Source: an uncultured Clostridia bacterium (lineage in GTDB: Bacteria; Bacillota; Clostridia; Oscillospirales; Oscillospiraceae). From it: a DNA stretch of 8,614 nucleotides. The translations under genes and the position numbers were made by a program. Where the stretch lies: contig CAMWQV010000059.1 of the NCBI GenBank assembly GCA_947176425.1, positions 1-8,614 of the forward strand, given 5' to 3'. Under the pieces are notes generated by a model. It ran no database searches. It was not told the DNA's origin and worked only from the letters and a program-made list of their open reading frames with translations. Shown here one piece after another: positions 1 through 7,078 of the stretch (within the stretch, counting starts at the first letter, position 1; the number at the start of each line of letters is the position of its first letter).

Positions 1-872
1 GGTTCGGACTCAGAACAATTCTGTTCCGGAGAAAAGAAACGGTCTTAGGAACGATTATCGTCACTGACAAATGCAATCTGCACTGCAAACACTGTTCTGT
101 CAATAATATTACCGGCGTAGTCCACAAATACCGGCAGATTCAAAACGAAATGAAACTGCTGTATTCGATGGGCGTCCGTATCCTGTTTTTCTGCGGCGGG
201 GAAACGTTCTTATGGCAGGACAGCGGAAAATGTCTCCGTGACCTTGTGATCGAAGCGAAAAAAATGGGATTTTTAATCGTTAATGTGGTAACAAACGGCA
301 CCTATCCCCTCAATTTGCCGGAGGCCGACCTGATCATGCTCAGTCTTGATGGCGACCGGGAAAAACATAACGCAATCCGCGGCGATACATACGATACCAT
401 CATGAAAAATATCAAAAACGCCGCCTCTGACAATATCTGCTTTTATATGGCTATCAATCAGATAAATCAAAACACAGTCCGGGACGTGTGTCTGACCGCA
501 AAAAATACGCCGAATGTCCGGGCTGTCTCTTTCAATTTTCATACGCCGTACCCGGACACTAAATATCTTGCGCTGTCCAGCCAGGAAAAAACCGCCTGCT
601 GTAAAGTCATCGCGCAGATGATGAAAGAAGGTGCGCCCGTTTTTAATCTGAAAAGCGCGTTTCCGTATTTAATCCGCAACAATTTCCCTACGCCGTGCCA
701 TCAATGCGTTGTGATCGAAAACGGTAAAATCAGCACCTGCGGGCGCTGTATCGAAGTAGGTGGACTGTGTGAGAAATGCGGCTATTTTTTCGTGGCTGAG
801 TATACACTGCTGTTTCGGGGAAACGTCAAAATTATTCTGGAAATGCTCCAGACTTATCTGAAATATATCTAA
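1..872 (+). CDS. Radical SAM enzyme with cysteine-rich C-terminal tail, 5' partial
   Basis: The reading frame is open from position 3 and continues to the left edge, so the start lies outside the window; the ATG at 150 is internal because the catalytic motif lies upstream of it. Cysteine codons at 72, 84 and 93 give CNLHCKHC, the CxxxCxxC motif that holds the 4Fe-4S cluster for reductive cleavage of S-adenosylmethionine. Further signatures are FCGGET (the GGE motif contacting SAM), VTNGTYPL and LSLDG, all normal for a radical SAM barrel. The C-terminal part has six cysteines in three CxxC pairs (codons 696/705, 738/747, 768/777), resembling a SPASM- or Twitch-like auxiliary cluster domain, although a zinc site cannot be excluded. 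The gene ends nine bases before the next radical SAM gene, so the two are probably co-transcribed and translationally linked. The substrate is unknown: family membership is clear, the exact role is not. Confidence 0.9.
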   Translation, partial: FGLRTILFRRKETVLGTIIVTDKCNLHCKHCSVNNITGVVHKYRQIQNEMKLLYSMGVRILFFCGGETFLWQDSGKCLRDLVIEAKKMGFLIVNVVTNGTYPLNLPEADLIMLSLDGDREKHNAIRGDTYDTIMKNIKNAASDNICFYMAINQINQNTVRDVCLTAKNTPNVRAVSFNFHTPYPDTKYLALSSQEKTACCKVIAQMMKEGAPVFNLKSAFPYLIRNNFPTPCHQCVVIENGKISTCGRCIEVGGLCEKCGYFFVAEYTLLFRGNVKIILEMLQTYLKYI

Positions 873-881
873 GGTGCCGCT

Positions 882-2135
882 ATGAATATCATTACTGACC
901 TGACCAGAATGTGGCTGACAAGGTCTGTCAAGCCCTTCCTGTTCCAAAACGAGTTCGACCAACAGATTCCCTATGACAAATGCCGCCGGATGGGACTTTA
1001 TATCCATATCCCCTTCTGCAAGACTATCTGCAATTTCTGCCCGTATTGTAAAGTAAAGTATACCGAAAATGTCTGTAACCGCTATATCGATGCCCTGATC
1101 CGGGAAATTCATATGGTTGGCAGTCAGACCAACGGCAAAAAAACTGTAACAAGTCTCTATTTCGGCGGCGGTACCCCTGCCCTCGCCGCTGACCGAATTG
1201 ACGAAATTATCCAGGCGGTCAAAGAACATTTTGTCATTACAGAAGGAATCGGCGTTGAACTGCATCCCGATAATGTGACTGTACCTGTTTTGCGCACACT
1301 TAAAAACGCGGGCGTTACTAAAATCAGTATTGGAATACAATCATTTCAAAAAAAGTTCCAGTCGGTATTGGGCAGAAAAGCCGTGGATGTTTCCACAATT
1401 TCTGACGTTCTGTTGAAAATTCCTTTTGAAACCGTCTCTATGGACTTTATTTTTGCCCTGCCTGGTCAAACCTTTGAAAATCTAAAGGAAGATATCAACA
1501 TCGCCTTTGCAAATGGTGCAAATCATATCGCTGTTTATCCGTTTATTGATTTCACTTTTACTGACAGTCCAGTCCAGACAATGCCGAAAAAACAAAAACG
1601 TTTTCTGCTGGACGCAATTACAAATTACTGCCTGGAACAGGGATATGTCCGCAGCTCGATCTGGACGTTCGCGAAAGAGAAAAACGCGCTGTATTCCTCT
1701 ATGACCAGAGATTGTTTCTTAGGTTTTGGCTGCTCCGCCGCTACCCTGCTCCAGAGACAGTTCAAAATCAATACGTTCTCCGTTGAGGAGTACTGCCGGA
1801 GAATCGATCAAAATATACTGCCCACATCGCTGACTCTCCGATTTACACCGCGGCAGAGAATGGTCTATTACCTGTTCTGGACCGCTTATAGTACGGAAGT
1901 CGATATCCCTGCCTTTGAACAGTTTTTCGGCGTACCGCTGAAAAAAATGTTCGGACTTGAGATCAGGGCTGCAAAAATGCTGGGACTTATCACTGAAGAA
2001 AACGGCGTTCTGCATATGACATTAAAAGGCGCGTTTTACTACCATTACTACGAAAATTTCTATACACTGTCCTATATAGACAAAATGTGGGGCATCCTGC
2101 GGAAAGAGGCATTCCCAAAACAAATCAAACTATAA
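882..2135 (+). CDS. HemN/HemW-like radical SAM protein (coproporphyrinogen III oxidase family, function unassigned)
   Basis: This 417-residue protein starts at ATG 882 behind AAGGTG (871-876), which overlaps the stop codon of the upstream gene. YIHIPFC followed by KTICNFCPYC gives C46xxxC50xxC53xxC56; the first three should hold the 4Fe-4S cluster. FGGGTP (residues 94-99), SIGIQSF and MDFIFALPGQT are the usual HemN/HemW barrel motifs. The last roughly 100 residues, from LRFTPRQRMVYYLFW onward, look like the HemN C-terminal helical domain. Known family roles include oxygen-independent coproporphyrinogen oxidation, heme chaperoning (HemW) and anaerobic heme opening (HutW/ChuW). None can be assigned, because the fourth cysteine is at +3 after the motif (CPYC) instead of the CxC of HemN, and no heme genes are nearby. 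Pairing with the upstream radical SAM gene suggests one pathway. Database naming as coproporphyrinogen III oxidase would be an over-annotation. Confidence 0.88.
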   Translation: MNIITDLTRMWLTRSVKPFLFQNEFDQQIPYDKCRRMGLYIHIPFCKTICNFCPYCKVKYTENVCNRYIDALIREIHMVGSQTNGKKTVTSLYFGGGTPALAADRIDEIIQAVKEHFVITEGIGVELHPDNVTVPVLRTLKNAGVTKISIGIQSFQKKFQSVLGRKAVDVSTISDVLLKIPFETVSMDFIFALPGQTFENLKEDINIAFANGANHIAVYPFIDFTFTDSPVQTMPKKQKRFLLDAITNYCLEQGYVRSSIWTFAKEKNALYSSMTRDCFLGFGCSAATLLQRQFKINTFSVEEYCRRIDQNILPTSLTLRFTPRQRMVYYLFWTAYSTEVDIPAFEQFFGVPLKKMFGLEIRAAKMLGLITEENGVLHMTLKGAFYYHYYENFYTLSYIDKMWGILRKEAFPKQIKL

Positions 2136-2167
2136 AATCATCCCGGCTTCGGTCGGGATTTGATTTT
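2134..2167 (+). terminator. Intrinsic terminator of the radical SAM operon
   Basis: TCCCGGC (2141-2147) pairs with GTCGGGA (2152-2158) around a TTCG loop, with one G-U wobble. The C(UUCG)G closing arrangement is the extra-stable tetraloop. The flanking AAAATCA (2134-2140) can extend the stem with TGATTTT (2161-2167) across a two-base bulge, and this arm supplies the T tract. The hairpin starts inside the stop codon of the preceding gene. Confidence 0.85.
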
Positions 2168-2180
2168 GTCCTTGTATCTT

Positions 2181-2210
2181 TTCACATCCGGCGCGGCAAA
2201 TGTGTAAAAT
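2181..2210 (+). promoter_or_regulatory. Predicted sigma-A promoter of clpC
   Basis: TTCACA (2181-2186, five of six to TTGACA) and TAAAAT (2205-2210, five of six to TATAAT) are separated by 18 bases, just after the radical SAM terminator. Transcription would begin near 2217, leaving a leader of about 120 nt before clpC. I saw no CtsR heptad repeats (GGTCAAA type) and no CIRCE inverted repeat around it. Confidence 0.5.
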
Positions 2211-2336
2211 TTTTCAGTGAGGGCATACTGATACTGGTCTTTACGATGTTTCAAAAAGCTCTTGCCGGCAGGTTTTCAACAATTTGCTGCATTTTTGTGA
2301 AAAACTTTAAGACTCCTGTGGAAAGGATGAAAGGCT

Positions 2337-4805
2337 ATGTACGATAATCGGTTTACCACACGGGCGCAGAATGCTTTGCGGCTGGCGCAGGAATCCGCGG
2401 AAGAACTGGGACACAGTTATGTGGGCAGCGAACATCTCTTAATGGGTCTGCTCAGAGAGGAGGAAGGCGCGGCCCATCGCTGTCTGACGGAACAAACAGT
2501 CACAAAAGAAAAAGCGAAAGATGTGATCGTCCGCATTATCGGCGCCGGTCTGCCGGGACTGGCCCCGCCGCAGGGATTGACGCCGCGGGCAAAACGCGTT
2601 ATTGAAAACGCAGTGGGAGAATCGGTCCGGACCGGCAGCGGGTATGTCGGAACGGAACATCTCCTGCTGGGCATCCTGCGGGAAAACGGTACAATGGCGA
2701 TGCGCGTCCTCCAGACATTGGGCGCAGACCCCAAAAAATTACAGACCGCCCTTTTACAGAAAATGAGCGTCTACCAAACTATGCCGGGACGCATTCCCGA
2801 ACCGCCTAAAACAGCGTTAACGATACAAGCAAACTATACGCCTATGTCAAAAGCGCTGGAACAGTTTACCCGCAGCTTAAACGCTCTAGCTGTAAAAGGA
2901 CGTTTAGACCCGGTAATCGGCAGAGAACAGGAGATCAACCGGCCAATCCGTATCTTATCCCGCCGCACGAAAAACAATCCGGTCCTAATCGGCGAGCCGG
3001 GCGTGGGTAAAACAGCTGTAGCGGAAGGATTAGCGCAGCGAATCGTATCCGGGGACGTGCCGGAGGAGTTAATGGGAAAAAATATCCTCTCCATTGACCT
3101 CTCAGCTATGCTGGCCGGTACAAAATACCGGGGCGAATTTGAAGAACGCGTTAAAAACGCGCTGGCTGAGATACGGCGCATAGGAAATATTATTCTCTTT
3201 ATTGATGAACTGCATACCATTGTCGGCGCAGGCAGCGCGGAAGGTGCTGTCGATGCCGCGAATATTCTGAAACCTGCTTTAAGCCGCTCAGAAATCGGGG
3301 GGATCGGCGCAACTACCAGAGACGAATCCCGCAGATATATCGAAAAAGACGCCGCCCTGGAACGCCGCTTCCAACCGGTAACGATAGACGAACCCGACCC
3401 GGAAACTTCCATACAGATTCTGCTGGGGCTGAGGGATAAATATGAAGCCCATCATAAACTCGCTATTACGGATGAAGCCGTTGAAGCTGCTGTGCATTTA
3501 AGCCGCCGGTACCTGCCGGACCGGTTTTTGCCTGATAAAGCGATCGATTTGATGGACGAAGCCTGCAGCCGGGTCCGCATGGAATCTGAAACGCAGACGC
3601 CGGACCTGAAAGAACTGGAAGAACGTCTGGAAAAAGTCCGCCAGGAAAAAGCAGAAGCTATTGCAGGAGAGGATTTTGAAAAGGCCGCACAGCTGAGAGA
3701 TGTGGAAGAAGATTTTTCTAAACAGCTGAAAGAAGAAAAAATCCGCTGGTCTAATGGCCGGACCAATGATCTCATCGCAGTCACCGGCGACGATATTGCA
3801 GCCGTTACCGCAGAATGGACCGGCATCCCAGTAAAAAAAATTACTGAGGATGAAGGACAGCGGCTCCTCCGTTTGGAAAAAGAACTGAAACGCAGAATTG
3901 TCGGACAGGATCAGGCCGTTGCCGCAATAGCAGGCGCAATCCGGCGGGGACGGGTGGGACTGAAAGAACCTAACCGCCCTATTGGAAGCTTTTTACTGTT
4001 GGGTCCCACCGGCGTGGGAAAAACAGAACTGTGCCGGGCATTGGCGCAGGCTATGTTCGGTCAAGAAGACGCTATGATCCGTATTGATATGTCCGAATAT
4101 GCTGAGGGCCATACTGCAAGCAGACTGGTCGGATCACCGCCCGGCTACGTAGGACATGAGGAAGGCGGTCAATTGACGGAAAAAGTAAGGCAGAAACCTT
4201 ACTCTGTCATACTCTTTGATGAAATGGAAAAGGCCCATCAAGAAGTCTGGAATCTGCTGCTTCAAATTTTGGAAGACGGCAGTTTAACGGACAGTCATGG
4301 CAGAAAAGCGGATTTCAAAAATACCGTGATTGTCATGACCAGCAACGTTGGCGCACAGCAGATCACCAGAACAACGCCGCTGGGCTTTGCAGGCAGCGAA
4401 GACAATGACAAAGAACGGCAGGAACGAATCCGGCGGTCTGTAACGGACGAACTAAAAAGAACGTTCCGTCCAGAGTTCTTGAACCGTATAGATGATACGA
4501 TTGTCTTCCGGCAGCTGACAGAAGATGATCTATGCGAGATCGCCCGGCGATTACTGCGGCAGACCGAAGAACGGATCAAATCGCTGGAACTGGAGTTTCA
4601 GGCAAATAACGAGGCCGTCACATTTCTGGCACATGAAGGATACGATCCCGCAAACGGTGCCCGTCCGCTTAGACGCAAAATCCATGCGTATGTCGAAGAC
4701 CCAATTGCAGAAGGCATGCTGAAAGGTACTTTTCTTGCCGGAGATCAGCTCGTTCTCTGCATAGAAGATCAAAAACCCACCATAAAAAAACAAAATAAAG
4801 AATAA
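2337..4805 (+). CDS. clpC: ATP-dependent Clp protease ATP-binding subunit ClpC (Hsp100 AAA+ unfoldase)
   Basis: This 822-residue cytoplasmic unfoldase would feed substrates to the ClpP peptidase; the length is normal (Bacillus ClpC is about 810). In order: a double Clp_N domain (about 1-145) with GSEHLL and GTEHLL repeats; AAA+ module 1 with Walker A GEPGVGKT (219-226), pore loop KYRG (263-266) and Walker B ending D290-E291; a UVR-type middle domain near 430-465; AAA+ module 2 with Walker A GPTGVGKT (556-563), Walker B ending D628-E629 and pore loop GYVG (603-606); an LGF loop (682-684) expected to dock on ClpP; and the D2 small domain with GARPLRR. E32 and E107 match the glutamates that read phosphoarginine in Bacillus ClpC, and F447/R454 match the middle-domain residues that hold the resting decamer in Staphylococcus ClpC. 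The start is supported by AAAGGA nine bases upstream and by the canonical MYDNRFT opening. The gene stands alone, without ctsR-mcsA-mcsB beside it. Confidence 0.97.
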   Translation: MYDNRFTTRAQNALRLAQESAEELGHSYVGSEHLLMGLLREEEGAAHRCLTEQTVTKEKAKDVIVRIIGAGLPGLAPPQGLTPRAKRVIENAVGESVRTGSGYVGTEHLLLGILRENGTMAMRVLQTLGADPKKLQTALLQKMSVYQTMPGRIPEPPKTALTIQANYTPMSKALEQFTRSLNALAVKGRLDPVIGREQEINRPIRILSRRTKNNPVLIGEPGVGKTAVAEGLAQRIVSGDVPEELMGKNILSIDLSAMLAGTKYRGEFEERVKNALAEIRRIGNIILFIDELHTIVGAGSAEGAVDAANILKPALSRSEIGGIGATTRDESRRYIEKDAALERRFQPVTIDEPDPETSIQILLGLRDKYEAHHKLAITDEAVEAAVHLSRRYLPDRFLPDKAIDLMDEACSRVRMESETQTPDLKELEERLEKVRQEKAEAIAGEDFEKAAQLRDVEEDFSKQLKEEKIRWSNGRTNDLIAVTGDDIAAVTAEWTGIPVKKITEDEGQRLLRLEKELKRRIVGQDQAVAAIAGAIRRGRVGLKEPNRPIGSFLLLGPTGVGKTELCRALAQAMFGQEDAMIRIDMSEYAEGHTASRLVGSPPGYVGHEEGGQLTEKVRQKPYSVILFDEMEKAHQEVWNLLLQILEDGSLTDSHGRKADFKNTVIVMTSNVGAQQITRTTPLGFAGSEDNDKERQERIRRSVTDELKRTFRPEFLNRIDDTIVFRQLTEDDLCEIARRLLRQTEERIKSLELEFQANNEAVTFLAHEGYDPANGARPLRRKIHAYVEDPIAEGMLKGTFLAGDQLVLCIEDQKPTIKKQNKE

Positions 4806-4806
4806 T

Positions 4807-4840
4807 TTGAGCGGCTTCGCTGTCCTGCGGAGCCGCTCAA
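4807..4840 (+). terminator. Strong hairpin after clpC, probable terminator without an adjacent U tract
   Basis: TTGAGCGGCT (4807-4816) is a perfect inverted repeat of AGCCGCTCAA (4831-4840). The inner TCGC/GCGG extends it to 14 pairs with one G-U wobble, leaving a six-base loop (tgtcct). It begins one base after the clpC stop. No T run follows directly (only CTTTT at 4856-4860), so it may be a poor intrinsic terminator or a 3' end stabiliser. Confidence 0.6.
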
Positions 4841-4865
4841 TGTCGATCAATACAACTTTTCACTA

Positions 4866-4894
4866 TTGCTATTATAACAAAAATAGGGTAAACT
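4866..4894 (+). promoter_or_regulatory. Possible sigma-A promoter of the membrane protein gene
   Basis: TTGCTA (4866-4871) and TAAACT (4889-4894) are spaced by 17 bases in an AT-rich spacer; each matches the consensus at four of six positions. The spacing is ideal but the hexamers are weak, so this is tentative. Confidence 0.33.
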
Positions 4895-4955
4895 ATTAAA
4901 AAGGTCCCGGCCTTGAACGATCCATAAATCTGAATGGGAAAGAAAGGAGTTAAAA

Positions 4956-6689
4956 ATGCCATTTTCCGGTTCCGACGCAGACGGTTTTCAATGGGAAGGC
5001 TTCGACAGCGGCGCGCCATCTCAAAACCGTCCGCCAAAACAGAAGAAAACTCGCAAAGCTATTAAAAATCCCTTTACCCGCGTCCTCATCAATCTGCTGG
5101 CCGTCCTAATCGTTGGGGGAATCTACTTCTATCTGGAACTGCCACCCCTCAATCTGCAATCCTCTAATTTCTATACCTTTGCCCTGCTGCTATGCGCAAC
5201 CTACTGTATCGCAGCAGTCATCACATCCGGCTTTCAGGGAGAAGGCATCAAAAATTACTTCAAATTTCTGAAAAAACAATGTGCAATTCCCTTCTTTCTA
5301 GCCCTGCTGCTCATCGTAATCTCTTTAATCGGCGCAGCTATCGGAAGCGTCATTTTCAGAGCAGGCGCATATTCCAAACTGCTGCCCATAGAAAACGGCG
5401 ATTTTGCAGCGGAAGTCGATGAGATTTCCTATGACCAGATCCCTATGCTAGACCGGGATTCCGCCGAACGGCTGGGCGACCGGAAACTCGGCGAGCTGAG
5501 CGATATGGTCAGTCAATTTGAGGTTGTGGACGACTACACCCAAATCAACTACAAAGGCCGCCCTGTACGAATCGCAACTTTAATGTATGCAGATATCATC
5601 AAATGGTTCACCAACCGCGCCGACGGCCTGCCCGCTTACCTTGTAATCGATATGGTCACTCAAAATGTCGAGCTGGTCCGACTTTCGGAAGGCATCAAAT
5701 ACACGACCGCCGAACATCTGAGCCGCAACTTATACCGGCATTTACGCTTCCACTATCCGACCTACCTGTTCTCTCAGCCAGTCATGGAAGTCAACGAAGA
5801 AGGTACACCCTACTGGATCTGTCCCAGACTAATCCGGACAATCGGACTGTTCGGCGGCACCGATGTAAAAGGCGCAGTATTAGTAAACGCAGTCACCGGA
5901 GAAAGTCAATACTATGAAGAAGTCCCCGCATGGGTCGACAATCTCTATTCCGCCGGTTTAATTCTACAACAATATAATTATTACGGAATGTACCACAACG
6001 GTTTTCTCAACTCGCTTTTCGGTCAGCGTGACGTTACCATAACCACTGAAGGCTATAATTATATCGCTATGGGTGACGACGTCTATATATACACCGGAAT
6101 CACATCTACCGGAGGCGATCAATCCAATATCGGCTTTCTGCTGACCAACCAGCGGACAAAAGAAAGCAAATTCTATTCCTGCGCAGGCGCAACAGAAATA
6201 TCCGCCAAAGCCAGCGCACAGGGCGAACTCCAAAACCTGCGGTATACCGCTACCTTCCCTCTACTGCTGAATATCGGCGGACAGCCTACGTATTTTATGG
6301 CTATGAAAGATGACGCACAGCTGGTCAAAAAATATGCCATGGTCAATGTCCAGCAATACCAAATCGTCGCTACCGGCGATACAGTCGCAGAATGTGAAAA
6401 AAATTACACAGCTATGCTGAATCAAAACGGAATCGCCTCAGACACCACCCTCACCGGTACAGAAACAACTAACGGAACCATCGCAGATATCCGCAGTGCC
6501 GTTATCAACGGAAACACCATCTATTATATCCGCTTAATTGGAAACGATCATTATTATTCAATCAGCGCAACCAGCTGCCCAACAGCCGTCATACTAAACA
6601 ACGGCGACCAAGTATCCATCACCTACAGCATCGGAGAAAATACAATCCTAAATGCAGTCTCCATCGAAACCCGTCCCAGAAACAAATAA
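4956..6689 (+). CDS. Three-helix membrane protein with a large predicted extracytoplasmic domain, function unknown
   Basis: This 577-residue protein has a confident start: AAAGGAG (4943-4949) lies six bases before ATG. Residues 1-42 are hydrophilic and end in a lysine-rich stretch. Three hydrophobic segments follow, near 43-60, 72-91 and 109-134. The loop between helices 2 and 3 is basic (KNYFKFLKKQ), so the positive-inside rule puts the N-terminus in the cytoplasm and roughly 440 C-terminal residues outside. The outside part is rich in aromatics and glycine, with blocks that look conserved: VPAWVDNLYSAGLI, HNGFLNSLFGQRDV, TTEGYNYIAMGDDVYIYTG, LTNQRTKESKFY and GGQPTYFMAMKDDAQLVKKY. The last 70 residues look beta-rich. 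I see no catalytic motif, LPxTG signal or lipobox. It is a single-gene unit between the clpC hairpin and a bidirectional terminator. I do not recognise the family and assign no function; a role in the envelope is only a guess from topology. Confidence 0.88.
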   Translation: MPFSGSDADGFQWEGFDSGAPSQNRPPKQKKTRKAIKNPFTRVLINLLAVLIVGGIYFYLELPPLNLQSSNFYTFALLLCATYCIAAVITSGFQGEGIKNYFKFLKKQCAIPFFLALLLIVISLIGAAIGSVIFRAGAYSKLLPIENGDFAAEVDEISYDQIPMLDRDSAERLGDRKLGELSDMVSQFEVVDDYTQINYKGRPVRIATLMYADIIKWFTNRADGLPAYLVIDMVTQNVELVRLSEGIKYTTAEHLSRNLYRHLRFHYPTYLFSQPVMEVNEEGTPYWICPRLIRTIGLFGGTDVKGAVLVNAVTGESQYYEEVPAWVDNLYSAGLILQQYNYYGMYHNGFLNSLFGQRDVTITTEGYNYIAMGDDVYIYTGITSTGGDQSNIGFLLTNQRTKESKFYSCAGATEISAKASAQGELQNLRYTATFPLLLNIGGQPTYFMAMKDDAQLVKKYAMVNVQQYQIVATGDTVAECEKNYTAMLNQNGIASDTTLTGTETTNGTIADIRSAVINGNTIYYIRLIGNDHYYSISATSCPTAVILNNGDQVSITYSIGENTILNAVSIETRPRNK

Positions 6690-6696
6690 AACAGAA

Positions 6697-6730
6697 AAAA
6701 CCACCCCATTATTTCTTTTGGGGTGGTTTT
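6697..6730. terminator. Bidirectional intrinsic terminator between the convergent membrane protein gene and rpsT
   Basis: AAAACCACCCCA (6697-6708) pairs perfectly with TGGGGTGGTTTT (6719-6730), a 12-bp stem with a 10-base loop. On the plus strand the 3' arm ends in four Ts. On the minus strand the A run at 6695-6700 becomes a six-base U tract. It starts eight bases after the plus-strand stop and three bases after the rpsT stop, so it serves both genes. Confidence 0.9.
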
Positions 6731-6733
6731 CTG

Positions 6734-6997
6734 TCAGTTCATTTGGTTCAACTTCAAAGTCATCGCGCTTTTTTTATGAGCAGCATTATTCCTATGCAGA
6801 ATGCCCTTAGCAGCTGCCTTATCCACAGCCTTGACCGCTACTTTATATGCGCCCTCGGCCTCGGTGCGATTGCCATTTGCGGCAGCAGCCTCAAACTTCT
6901 TCATCGCAGTCTTCATCGCAGACCTCTCAGCCTTATTACGGGCGTTACGGACCTTTGCCACCAGCACACGTTTCTTAGCGGACTTAATATTCGGCAA
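6734..6997 (-). CDS. rpsT: 30S ribosomal protein S20
   Basis: The 87-residue product is a primary 16S rRNA-binding protein of the small subunit body. The sequence is typical: PNIKSAKKRVLVAKVRNARN at the N-terminus, an alanine/lysine-rich helical middle, and KAAAKGILHRNNAAHKKSAM near the C-terminus. The start chosen is TTG at 6997-6995, because S20 proteins begin MPNIKSAKKRV and an excellent ribosome binding site lies six bases upstream; the in-frame TTG at 7015 would add six residues encoded by the ribosome binding site itself and is rejected. E. coli rpsT also uses UUG, tied to autogenous control of S20; the same may apply here, but that is inference. The gene diverges from gpr, as in Bacillus, and ends at a bidirectional terminator. 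A perfect 9-base DnaA-box sequence falls in its coding region (6819-6827). Confidence 0.96.
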   Translation of the reverse strand: MPNIKSAKKRVLVAKVRNARNKAERSAMKTAMKKFEAAAANGNRTEAEGAYKVAVKAVDKAAAKGILHRNNAAHKKSAMTLKLNQMN

Positions 6998-7003
6998 ACC
7001 AAA

Positions 7004-7013
7004 CACCTCCTCC
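7004..7013 (-). promoter_or_regulatory. Ribosome binding site of rpsT, fixes the TTG start
   Basis: Reading on the minus strand, GGAGGAGGTG lies six bases (TTTGGT) before the TTG codon and contains an uninterrupted GGAGGAGGTG match to the anti-Shine-Dalgarno region. A near-perfect site may compensate for the weak start codon. Confidence 0.85.
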
Positions 7014-7049
7014 AATGAGAGCTATGGGAACTTCCCCACGCAGAAACAT

Positions 7050-7078
7050 ATTCTATCACGTTCCCTTTCTAATTGCAA
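7050..7078 (-). promoter_or_regulatory. Predicted sigma-A promoter of rpsT
   Basis: On the minus strand, TTGCAA (7078-7073) and TAGAAT (7055-7050) are separated by exactly 17 bases. The -10 matches the consensus at five of six positions. Transcription would begin near 7043, giving a leader of about 45 nt that carries the strong ribosome binding site. Confidence 0.7.

Noticed and set aside
11..23. Palindrome CAGAACAATTCTG near the left edge
   Set aside because: It lies inside the coding frame, is short, and is not adapter-like or repeated elsewhere.
150..152. ATG as start of the first radical SAM gene
   Set aside because: The frame is open upstream and the essential CxxxCxxC motif is encoded at 72-95, before this ATG.
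2087..2347. Small open frame bridging the radical SAM operon and clpC
   Set aside because: It overlaps the end of one gene, runs through a terminator and the clpC promoter, and has no ribosome binding site.
2834..3412. Long open frame antisense to clpC (also 3452-3826 and 2417-2734)
   Set aside because: These are serine/arginine-rich translations typical of the reverse strand of a conserved gene, with no ribosome binding site or recognisable motif.
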